NCBI GenBank assembly: GCA_000469685.2
Contig: LS997563.1
Span: 13,555,440 to 13,619,439, forward strand
Direction of reading: 5' to 3'
Length of the DNA stretch: 64,000 nt
Origin: Haemonchus contortus
Taxonomy: Eukaryota; Nematoda; Chromadorea; Rhabditida; Trichostrongylidae
The translations under genes were made by a program, and so were the position numbers. A model generated the notes under the pieces. It did not search any database and had not been told where the DNA came from. It was given only the letters and a program-made list of their open reading frames with translations. Positions 22,831 through 32,400 of the stretch are shown here, in pieces; the first letter of the stretch is position 1, and each line of letters begins with the position of its first letter.

Positions 22831-23059
22831 AACCTCGTTCACGGACTCGCCAACCGTCCGAAACATCCTCACAGCCGAACTTCAGACACACGTCTACCGT
22901 TTCATTCCCTATTACGGGTACTTTGCGATCGCATCGTGCGTTCACTTTTTTCACGCCGATTCGTCGGAGCCCCAGGCCCGTCCAGTCGAATTTCGATAAT
23001 GGAGCTCCAAAGGCTCGATGATATCATCGCTTTTCGGCAACACGCGGTTCAATTGAAAT

Positions 23060-24690
23060 CAACTCCTTGAAAACACCTTCCACAACGACTTCGACGACTT
23101 CCTACAACTTCTACGGAACACAACTGGAGGAAACGTAACCTGCCTCTGTCCCCCGGAACGCGAGGGAAACCTCCTATTCCTCTATGAGGTGGTCTCACGC
23201 AGCGTGATTCTCAAGGCGAAAGACTTCTTCATTCCGGGACCGGACTTTCCAGAACTACAAAACCTCCTCTTGACCCTAGACTCAGTTAACATCCTGTCCC
23301 GTACGCGGGGATTTGATCGAGACCAGCTATCAGTCAGATTTTGTATGGGTTTACTCTCTCTGACCCACAACAAGAACACTGGCAGCTTCGAATCACAGTG
23401 ACATTCTCCGAGAGGCTCGTCGTCTCCGCCTGATTACTCTGGACTCGTCCGTTCCATATTTTTATCGAGTGCGTAAGTTCAAACCAGTCACACCAACCTC
23501 GTCTCCTCGCAACACTCTCGGACTCGTTATCTCACTCCTTGGGGTATGGACCAGGAACGCGTGAGCAGCGTTTACGCTGCATTGAGGGATCCCGCGAGGC
23601 AATACGCGATACCGGATCGCGGAGAACCACAATTCTGAAGATGCGGAGGAAGCCGTGAAAATCATGCTTCGGGTGCGGTTCCCCGACATAGTATGCATTA
23701 CAACATCGCCCCTACTGAATATTACTCGCGCAAGCGGACTCTTTTTCTCCTGGTATTCTCAGAAGCTGACGTCCTCATCGGAGACGAGGCCTTTCAAATA
23801 CCTGCACTTGCCTTCGTGGCCTTGGCGGCTCGTTTCACCAACGCACGTCACATTTATATCGCAGACGTCAACGGGTTGGAGCGTCGTGTTTGCTTCCCCC
23901 GAACTTCCATAGCGGCTCGTTTCGGTGGCAGAGGACTCACGACACTCTTCATGCAAAAAGACCTTCCTCTTGCTCCCACTGTGATATCCTTTCGTGCACA
24001 CCTTGTACTTAAAAGCCTGCCCAACTCAGTGTCTACGGAGGAACTCTGGTCAACGGATCAAGCGCTCGGCAATGACAGCTACTCACGCGTCGCCTCGCGC
24101 TGCCCGATCCAGATGTGCCCTTCATTTCCATGGACAGGACCATTCCCGAGTCTCCCTCGCAGTTCCATTACAACCCCGCTAAAGCTCGTGTTGTGAATAG
24201 CCTGAATGTGCACTTTAGGCAAAAGGTGTAGATGCTTCTTACACCGCAGTCACTCCTTTTTTTAAGGAGCAACAACGACGATTCGAAGGCACATTGCACC
24301 GTCTCATCGTCTCGCTTCTTACTGTCGGCTCAGTCCAAGATCGGGAGATGGATGTCGTTGCTATACTTACTACTCGGACCAAAATTGACAGGGAGTCCGG
24401 AGACTTCCACGGTCTCATCGTCTCGCTTCTTACTGTCGGCTCAGTCCGAGATCGGGAGATGGATGTCGTTGCTATACTTACTACTCGGACCAAAATTGAC
24501 AGGGAGTCCGGAGATCCGCAGACTCAACGTAGCGATTACGTGCTGTAAGCACGGCCAGTTCATTCTAGAACATAAGGAAGCTCTGCGACGACTGCCGAAT
24601 TGGGGACGGTCCTCCAGTGGGCTTACGACCGGAACGCTATGGTGGACGCCAGCTCTTTCCAAGATAATTTCGTGCAACTATTCGCCATTC
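23060..24690 (+). pseudogene. UPF1-like superfamily-1 helicase remnant
   Basis: Pieces in different frames follow the order of the C-terminal part of UPF1/SMG-2-type RNA/DNA helicases. [18 protein letters not shown] lies near 23,655-23,710. [20 protein letters not shown], the Walker B region (DEA-Q), lies near 23,780-23,840 and is followed by an [14 protein letters not shown] segment, where the intact family has GD..QL. SVQDREMDVVAILTTRTKI near 24,329-24,385 corresponds to the motif V region (S-V-Q-G-R-E). RLNVAITCCKHGQFIL near 24,522-24,570 corresponds to motif VI (RLNVALTR). The Walker A lysine was not found. Changes such as QGRE to QDRE and loss of the motif VI arginine suggest an inactive copy. 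It lies wholly between the two LTRs. Confidence 0.75.
24293..24515 (+). repeat. Tandem duplication inside helicase remnant
   Basis: About 111 bp starting CGTCTCATCGTCTCGCTTCT occurs twice in a row (near 24,300 and 24,411), differing at about three positions. It doubles the helicase motif V segment. This is a late, local duplication in the dead element. Confidence 0.85.
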
Positions 24691-24944
24691 GGTAGCAATG
24701 AGTCTCCTGTCTTTTTTCTGTCGTATTATACGACTTTACGGCTTAATACGCTTCCGGCACTTCTCATTCAGAAGGCCACAATGTTTTTCGAGTAGCGCAT
24801 TTCGTGATTTATGTCTCTTTGCTTTTTGGTTAACGATGAGACACGGTTCTATAAAGGAGTGCGGGCGATCTCTGTTTCCTTTCTTCCCGTAATTAAGTTT
24901 TTCTACGTCCGAGGACGGACGTATTCTGGTGAAGGGGGAGGAGG

Positions 24945-25271
24945 TGTTAGCCACAGGGCTTTTCCAACTAACCGATAGGCGATATTCACCGTCTTGCTTC
25001 TATTCTAGCCTGCGCAGAAACGTTCGCATGCTCCGATGAAATGCACTGACAGGCTTCCTCGCGAGCTTCGTATGTATAGAACGCGTGGTCAGGCGCCGAC
25101 TGGTACTCGCCGTCGCAGCCGCCGCTCAACCTATGGACATCAGCGGCGGATTCGCCGTTCGCCGACGTCAGCACGCTATATGGAATTCATCCTATTGGCT
25201 TCGTTTTGTAATAAACTGTTATATTAATTGGTGTCGCTACCGCTTATTGGAGGAGGTGCCAAAAACCAAAC
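24945..25271 (+). repeat. 3' LTR of gypsy-type element
   Basis: 327 bp, partner of 21987-22318. It follows the polypurine tract at 24931-24944 and is followed by the target duplication TTGCT. Sequence differences and small indels relative to the 5' LTR indicate age. Confidence 0.85.
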
Positions 25272-25276
25272 TTGCT

Positions 25277-26304
25277 ATGCGTCCATTCATTTCTCTTTCA
25301 TTGCAGAGAAAAGGCATATATAAGCCAGCAACAGGAAAGATCGAATACATAGGGAACTGGTCAACGAGTGAAACTAAATCCCTCGCTATTCCTAGAATGC
25401 TGTTTTACGAAACTTTCGTCGTCTTTCCCTATTTGAAAACTAGCGAATAATATCGCACATCGGAGATTCAATCCTGATGTCAACAGATCTGAGTAAGGAT
25501 TGCTGCTCTCGGAGGTTGATTCGAGTGGGGCTGGTGCTTGAGGCATGGTGGACTTACCCGCACGTGCCCGGGTCCGGTATCTTCTCCTCGAGCGCTTTGA
25601 AGGGAAAGGTTTGTATTCTTAGTACAAGAACAGGGTAGCCCCCCCCCCCGTGACCTTTACCGCTTGCCGTGGGGATTCGGAGAAATTCCTGCATCCCACG
25701 TACCCTATTCTGGATGATCGCGCTAAAGAATGAGAACAGGCGCTGATTAACTCGTCAACGAAGGATGAACCAAAGATTGTTTTCGAAAGCCCCTGATATT
25801 AAGTTCTCCATTTCGCTGGTGATTAATGATAGCGCCTAAAGTCGTGGTGGGATATTAGAAATCGGGGAATAGGATCTTGAGCTCAAACAGCTCGCCATGT
25901 TCGACGCATGTGACGAGTGTTCGAGCGAACAGCATGAGAGTACGACTTGAATTTCCGTTGTATGATTACGGTATTTGCCATGGAGCCACTACCGCGAGCG
26001 TGCCTGCAAACATGGGAATTCTGGAACACAGTCTGCAACCATTGCGATTGGGAGTTCTCCCGTTTTGATACCTCAATCAATCTAAGGACGCTGTTGGATT
26101 CAATTCATTGAGGACACTTCCTTGGCTAGAGCTCAGCTCATCATGTTGACCTCCAGTCGTAAGCTTCATCTGTTACGTAGAACTTAGGCCAGGAGCGCAT
26201 GTTGTTTCAGTGAATGGTAATTTTTCAATATACCTTCCTCCTATGCATTCATAGTCAGCTACTCACAGGCATTGACTCTAGCAAAAGTCATTAAGATTTA
26301 TTGT
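25277..26304. other. No gene recognised
   Basis: Contains a C10 run near 25,640 and short unsupported ORFs. Nothing else was seen. Confidence 0.35.
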
Positions 26305-26538
26305 TGATGCTGAGAGGGTGTAGACACACGCATGGTCACCAGTTCGAATCCCGGATCGGTATACGCCTACGCCAACTAAGCCTTCCATCTCTCCGGAGTC
26401 GGTTAATTGGTACCAGACTCGTCTGGGAGGATAAAAGCAATGACTCGTACATCGGCTGGCCACCGCAAGTCATTGTATGGGCCACAAACGCACGGGGGGC
26501 GCATCCCTCGGATGGAATTGATTAGCGTTGAAACTTTA
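26305..26538 (+). repeat. SINE family A, 5'-degraded copy
   Basis: Shares with the 5.7 kb copy the B box AGTTCGAATCCCGGATCGG, the CCAAGCCTTCCATC-like block, GGTACCAGACTCGTCT, ACATCGGCTGGCCACCGCAA and the tail ATTGATTAGCG. The A box is not preserved. Many single-base differences from the other copies show age. Confidence 0.85.
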
Positions 26539-27463
26539 TCCTTTATTGTTGCAATTTCGCTGTAGTTGCAGCACCTTTGCCCCTCTCTGTTGACCCCTCC
26601 CCTATGGCTGCTTTCATAGTCCGCTGGCCTTCGAAGGGGCTGAGAAGCCCATCTGCCTCTGCCTCCCTCCCCCCCCCCCCCTAACAATCTTCCATTATTT
26701 AAGCCATTCCTTTGAAAAGAAGTATACTCACCGTTCTACGGAGTCTTGATCGCTCAAATCGACGTTTGCGAGTGCTACTGATACAACGGTGGCCACTTAA
26801 GTATTCAATTATGTAATGTTTTCACTTTCAAAATCGTTACGGCTCAAACTTAAACACACTACTATTTGTCAATCACAGGCAATAGAGTTTAACACGCTCT
26901 CGTGTTATCCTTACAATATGCAAAGCGCTCGCGTCTGTCTATCTGTTTGCGCGGAAATTCGATATCACCTGTTAAAGTACCTGCAGAAGGTTGAAGCCAC
27001 GGATGAGCGGTCGTGGACATACAATGCATGATAAGCATGCATTACCTAACTGGTTTTTGTATAACACTGCTGGTTTGCACGGAAGTACCTCAAAGTGGTT
27101 GGTAGTGTAGGCTCGGATATGCAGCTTCATCTACACCACACCGAACAGTGAACATTCAAGTGACAATGCGGCGCTGTTCATACGGAAGGATCCCAACCCA
27201 ACTGCTCTTTTTAACAATAGGTCTCTTGTCAACTTTTACCGTTGTTTCGCTTTCTGTTATGTCATGTTCCGTCTCACACAAAAGCACGATTGATACACAG
27301 GTTACTAACCTTTTGTTTGGTTGCCAATTCCAAAGTTTGTTCCACAAGTAATTAAGAGTTTATCACATGAACACCGAACCACCCTCACTGCTATCTCAGG
27401 AGTGATAAATAACTTCACAATTTATCAGGATCATCTTATCAGGGGGAGACGGGCAGTAATATC
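26539..27463. other. No gene recognised
   Basis: Contains a C14 run near 26,668 and unsupported ORFs at 26,816-27,351. No exon chain was found. Confidence 0.35.
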
Positions 27464-27710
27464 GATTTCGTGTAATCGATTCGCCGCGCGCGCTGCAGTT
27501 GCGGACCATTCGCCTCGTTGTTACAGTTATAGCGTTCTTCATACAGCCCAATCGATATACGAGTATTATTTTTGGCATGACTCTACTGTTACTTCTTTTG
27601 TTCCTGCATTTCTTACCTGTTTCCGCAATCTGCTATATTCATGCGCGCGCGGCGTCTCTCTCGCCGCAACGCGACAGTTTCGTTCGTACTGCACCACACC
27701 CTCATATCAG
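27464..27710 (+). repeat. Dispersed repeat C
   Basis: Copy of the 11.1 kb repeat: TTCGTGTAATCGATTCGCCG at the start, CTTCATACAGCCCAATCGATATAC in the middle, and GGCGTCTCTCTCGCCGCAAC with CTGCACCACACC at the end. GC-rich GCGCGCGC blocks occur near both ends. Confidence 0.65.
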
Positions 27711-28333
27711 GTGGTCTACTTGCACCCTTTTCCGTTTTGCTGATAATAGTGCCCATAACAGTAACATTAATCTTGTACGTGACAACAGGTGAAAGATTTG
27801 GCAGATTGAAATTTAGTAGGTCGAATATCAAATTCTGAGTTCTATAGAAAAAAAAGATTAGTTGTACCTTTTCTCTGCGAAGAAGTTGGACTCGAGCCTT
27901 CGCTGGGTGATGCACTTCTGGAATTCCGACGGCGCGACCGCCTTCGACCACTCATAGTTAGTAGTACTAGTCAATTGAACCTACCAGGTCAAAATAAAGC
28001 GGCTTTCGTAGGTTCTTCTGATAAGGTTGCTTGGAGTAACCTATCCTTGTATCACTCTGACATTACTCTCACCATCGGGTTCAGCAAGATGAGTGGCTAT
28101 CAGGGAACCAGTCATATCGACAGGCCTGCGTCTGTCTCCCCTGCTCGTGTTGATGACGTCGAAAGGCTCTACTTCTCTTCCTACCCTTTCAGATCCAATC
28201 CTTGCTATGCACATAACACGCTCGAGATGGTCTGTTCGTCACGAGAATCTAAATTACCTAAATAGGCACTTGGAGGGGCGGGCCAAGTTCTAGATGGATT
28301 GGACATAGGCAAGACAAACATGTGAGCTCACAA
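27711..28333. other. No gene recognised
   Basis: A 96-codon plus-strand ORF at 27,975-28,265 has no start context, splice support or recognisable motif. Nothing else was seen. Confidence 0.35.
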
Positions 28334-28750
28334 GGGAAGGATAGTAGGTCGCAGTAGACAATGAAGATGAGATGTATACAGACGTGGGTGTGTGTCGATT
28401 CGTGCGATTCTGGGTGCGCGCGGCAAACTGCGCCGCGAAATTCGTTGCGATTTGGACGACTGCAGCGTTTATCATTGGGGCCCAAATTTGAGGTAAAGTA
28501 GGTTAGTAGGATTGTCCGACCCTACTAAAGTACTCTACTTCAAGTTTGTGCCCCAATAATAGGCGCAGCAGTTGTTTGAATCATCGCGAATTTCATCGCG
28601 CATTTTGCCGCGCGCACCCGGAATCGCACGAATCGTGCGTTCTCCATACGGACGTAAGTAGTTTCAAACGCTGTTCTCAAATCTGGGTTCCAAATCGGCG
28701 AAACGATTCTCGGAACGAGGTTACGGCCCAGTTTCTCCAGGTGTCAAGTC
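28334..28750 (+). repeat. Repeat B fragment interrupted by a palindromic MITE
   Basis: The start (CACAAGGGAAGGATAGTAGG through GATGAGATGTATACAG) and the later part (TTCTCAAATCTGGGTTCCAAATC onward to about 28,750) match consecutive parts of repeat B at 14.4 kb. Between them, at about 28,383-28,650, lies a palindromic insert. The tRNA-like part of the family is missing here. Confidence 0.75.
28383..28650. mobile_element. Palindromic MITE nested in repeat B
   Basis: The outer arms are near-complementary: CGATTCGTGCGATTCTGGGT near 28,397 pairs with ACCCGGAATCGCACGAATCG near 28,617. GC-rich inner arms (GCGCGCGGCAAACTGCGCC and GGCGCAG, GCCGCGCGC) also pair. ACGT occurs at both edges and may be a 4-bp target duplication. 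No ORF. Confidence 0.7.
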
Positions 28751-28937
28751 ACTCTGTCCGTGGATTTCTACTTCTAAGGAAGTTTTCTAACCTCAAGTGG
28801 AGAACCACGCCTTGAGGACCTCTAATGTAACAATATTTCCTGAGAATCTGAATAACAAGCTTTTTTCCAGTACCTTCTATAGTATGCAAAATCCTGAAAT
28901 ACATACAATAAATGACTGCCACAAAGAACTGCTGTGG

Positions 28938-29205
28938 TGTCACGCTCTGCGCGACCCTTTGACCTTTGATAACCTTGTGCATTGTAAAACCACTGATAGC
29001 CATGAGAACATTCACTATCCGTTGACCTTTTAATTGTTTGTTCCCCGTATCGGCTGGGTATAAATACCCGCCGCATGGCCGATACGGGGCGTTCTTGTGA
29101 TCTAATAAAACTTCACAAAAGCCACTGTTACACACATAGCCCAAATCAAAGGGCAAAGGCAAGCTAGCCTTTAACCAAAAAAACTCTTGTCCCCAAACCG
29201 GGACA
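28938..29205 (+). repeat. 5' LTR of host BEL element, with TATA hairpin
   Basis: 268 bp. TATAAATA at 29059-29066 sits in a hairpin: GGGTATAAATACCC is itself self-complementary, and it is bracketed by 12-bp arms CCCCGTATCGGC (29043-29054) and GCCGATACGGGG (29078-29089). A poly(A)-signal-like CTAATAAAAC lies near 29,102. I saw no difference from the 3' LTR when reading the two side by side. Confidence 0.95.
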
Positions 29206-29208
29206 ATT

Positions 29209-29226
29209 TTTGGTGCATCGGCCAAA
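29209..29226 (+). promoter_or_regulatory. Primer-binding site, tRNA-Gly type
   Basis: TTGGTGCATCGGCC starts a few bases after the 5' LTR. It is the complement of GGCCGATGCACCA, the 3' end expected for nematode tRNA-Gly(GCC). The nested element, which has unrelated LTRs, uses the same primer. Confidence 0.8.
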
Positions 29227-29446
29227 TCAGCCACATATTTTCCCGTTCCATCGGATAACTCCGATTGAACTTGGAATAAACCACCGTGTGAAGGGAAAAC
29301 CTCACATAAGCCTATTCCCTCGACAAAACCCGTTGGAATCAGGAACTATTACTGTTCAGAGCAACAGTATCGACCTGTCTTTGGCAAAATCCATAGACTA
29401 GGAAATAATTTGAAAAAAAAGGACAATAAATAAAGAAAAGTCCGAA

Positions 29447-32400
29447 ATGTCGCTGATTTTCCACAAAAAACCAATAGGATACAGCGCAAAAACCCTTAGC
29501 ACTCTGCTAGAAAAGTACAGCTCATACGCAGAGGAAATAAACACTGCTGGCGATGACCGCACACAGTACGAAGAGTACTCTACCGCAGTTAATCTGATAA
29601 CTGGCGGAATAAAAATAATAAAATCTAGCAGAGATTCCCTGCAATCTCTCGTCGACAAACTAGAAAAAGAATTCGACGAAGCAAAAACCAGGGGTAATAA
29701 AAAAGACCTCATAAGTGATATAGAAGACATTGATTCAGAGTGCAAATTCACGGAAAAAATAGCCCGTGCCAACGAAATGATCTACGTGTTGGAAGCACGA
29801 CTAACAGAAAGCAGAAATAAACTGCAAAAACTTGCTCAAAAGCTGGGAATAAACCCAAAAAGGAGCGAAATAGCACAGCGCAATGGCGCTAAAGAGGACG
29901 AAACCAAAAATCAGTCCACAGAAGACCCCGAAATCGAAGGGGACTTAGCCTGGCTGTCAGAGGACATGTCTGACAAGTTGGACAACGTACAATTTGATGC
30001 AGAGGACGCGATTTGTCGCACTCTAAAACCCAGCCAGTTAAAAATGCCGAGATTCTACGGCGACGAGGAGGACTTCCCAGAATACTGGGCAGTCTTCCGT
30101 ACACTAGTGCACGACAACAAAGTATTAAGCACAGTGGAAAAAATGCTGCTCTTAAAAGACAGCTTGAGAGGTAGGGCTGAGTTAGCCGTTAAAGGTATAT
30201 GAAATGACTCGGTTGCCACGCGGAGAAAGAATACCACGAGTAGCAGTATTTATTTCACCTCAAACTTGGGTAATTAAACCAGTAACAACTACTTTCCATG
30301 TAATACATGCGTTCAAGTCTACAAGCTATAAACACGATGAAGTGAAACACTTAGTCAGAAGAGAGCTGGGAAGAGATGAGCAACTTCAAGGGGTGCGTAG
30401 GGAATGACGGCGCATGGGGAGCCGGTGCAGCGTCGCGTCTCGCCGGCAGGGTGCTGAGGTGAGACATCTGAGGCGCAACTAAGGATTGATCATATTTATA
30501 TTGTTTATGAGCCTTTTCAGATTCTGCTAAAGATAAGTTCAATTCCCATCACCAAGAAGCAACAAGAGCTTACTGTAGATCTGAGAATAAGCTCGTTTTC
30601 TCATTGGCATCATGTGACCCGAATTCTAGAGTTCCAATCGCATCGGAGTTGCGATACTCCCGGCCTCGGAATGACTTTGCTAACGAAAAAGGGGAAGGCG
30701 CAGACTGTTTTTGGGGTGGAGAAGAGTCCTCCCGATGTAGGTGTGTTTCTAACGACTAGGTGAAGGCGCATGATTTATACGGCTGAGATAGCCTTATTTA
30801 AGGGTGATTCTCGAGAGAGGCCAATTCTTCCCGTAAGCGTAACAGTTTCGCAAAACTCCTCCTCCTTGCTTCGTGTGCATTCGCTTTCCGTGAACGAATG
30901 GTGTCGCAGTAGTCCGGAAATTCGCAGAGTGCGCTATGGTGGCCTCGCCTACGGCAGTAGAAGCAAATAGTGAGGTTTTTCTTACACGCGAGTCCTCGGG
31001 CGCAAATCACTTCAAGACATTGCTTGCATCTTTTGCTGCTTTCAATGAGCTGGTTTCTACTCGCTACGTCGCGGACCACCGTGCACGAGTCGGAGTAGTG
31101 ATGTCCGACTGCCTCGCAGAAAACACACCTCATGAAGCGTTCATGAGCTTTGTTAATGTGTCCCTGATCGTATCGTCGAGGGGGGCACAGGCGCTCTACT
31201 TCTAGATGACGCAACATCCTGTCGAAATCGAGAATAGCTTGTTCCGTGTTCCTGAGTTCTCGTTGAATTCGAGATATCGCTTCATCATCCTCTTCCATTA
31301 GACCATTGGGAAAATCGTCCACTGGGTCTTCTTCCGCACCGACAGGTTCTCCTTCTTCTTCCTCCTCCGCCTCCTCAGGTTCGGCGGGTTCCCAATCTCC
31401 TTCCTCCGCCACCTCTTCAGGTTCGGCGGGTTCCCAATCTCCTTCCTCCGCCCCTTCTTCAGGTTCCTCTATACCTTCCATGAAGTTTGCATTTCTCTCA
31501 ATGATGTCATCTTCTTCCTGAATCCTCTGGATTCCCTCGCGCTCGCCGACGTTGTCGTGTTCTGGTGGGTCTGGGTTACGTTCTCTACTAAGTGCTGATT
31601 CGACCACAATGGTTTTCACTTCCATTGTGAGTTGTTCCAGCTTACTAAGGGTGGAGCGAACGTAATTTTCAAACGCTAGGGTTTCCTGGTCCTTCATGTT
31701 TTGCACGTTTAGGCGCAAATTAGCAAGGGTGTCGTGCAGTGACGTGAGAGTTTGCAAATGATCTGCAATGACTATCTCGATGGTTTCAATGTCCATCAAT
31801 AGGGGTTCACCTTGGCGCACTTCTTGGGGCTGGCGCATGAGGGTCCCCCAGAACTCTTCTGACATTTTTCTCAAGGAGACAAGCAATGGAGGGAGTGCAA
31901 ACAAGGTTCGCAATTGAGACCTACAACATAAAAATTGCAAACGACAGTGCTCAACACGTGATTCCACTAAATCTATCTCAAGAAGACGTTCCTGAAACGG
32001 TTTAGAAGAAACGTACAATGCGCGAATTTTTCGTTCGAGAGAGGGTACAGCTTCCGTACAAGCATAAGTATCGAAACATTGAGACACAATTTTTTCATAC
32101 AGGAGATGAGGTTCAGGGAGGGGTGGGATAGCTTTCTGCAACTCTCGCAGCCTACGTTTAGTGTACCGAAGTTCTTCGCTAAGGTCGTTGATGTATACCG
32201 TGTTCTGAAAAGAAAGCATTAAGACTGTCTACGAAACAGTGTTGGCGGAAAAAGGTGCACCTATGAGATACCTCTTCAGGCATGATTGCTTACTGAAATT
32301 CTTTAAGGCGCAATTGCGGGATGAGTTGTGTCCGTGGCGCTGAATCTGAAGGATTTCAGTTACTTGGGTTGTGGCGCAATGGGTAATACTACGTATACTT

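Larger units (their letters stand above)
21987..25271 (+). mobile_element. Decayed Ty3/gypsy-type LTR element carrying helicase remnants
   Basis: All structural hallmarks are visible: LTRs at 21987-22318 and 24945-25271 starting TGTAAGCC and TGTTAGCC, a 5-bp target duplication TTGCT at 21982-21986 and 25272-25276, a primer-binding site beginning TGGTAGCAG at 22319, and a polypurine tract GAAGGGGGAGGAGG at 24931-24944. The LTRs differ at many positions, so the element is old. Inside are a Ty3/gypsy-like RT fragment (22,550-22,800) and long remnants of a UPF1-like superfamily-1 helicase (23,060-24,690), with frameshifts and stops. Total 3,285 bp, shorter than autonomous gypsy elements, so gag, protease, most RT, RNase H and integrase are missing. 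Confidence 0.85.

Noticed and set aside
30200..30656. Short ORFs in the BEL LTRs (67 and 63 codons) as small genes
   Set aside because: The same ORFs appear in both LTR copies and on both strands; they are LTR sequence.
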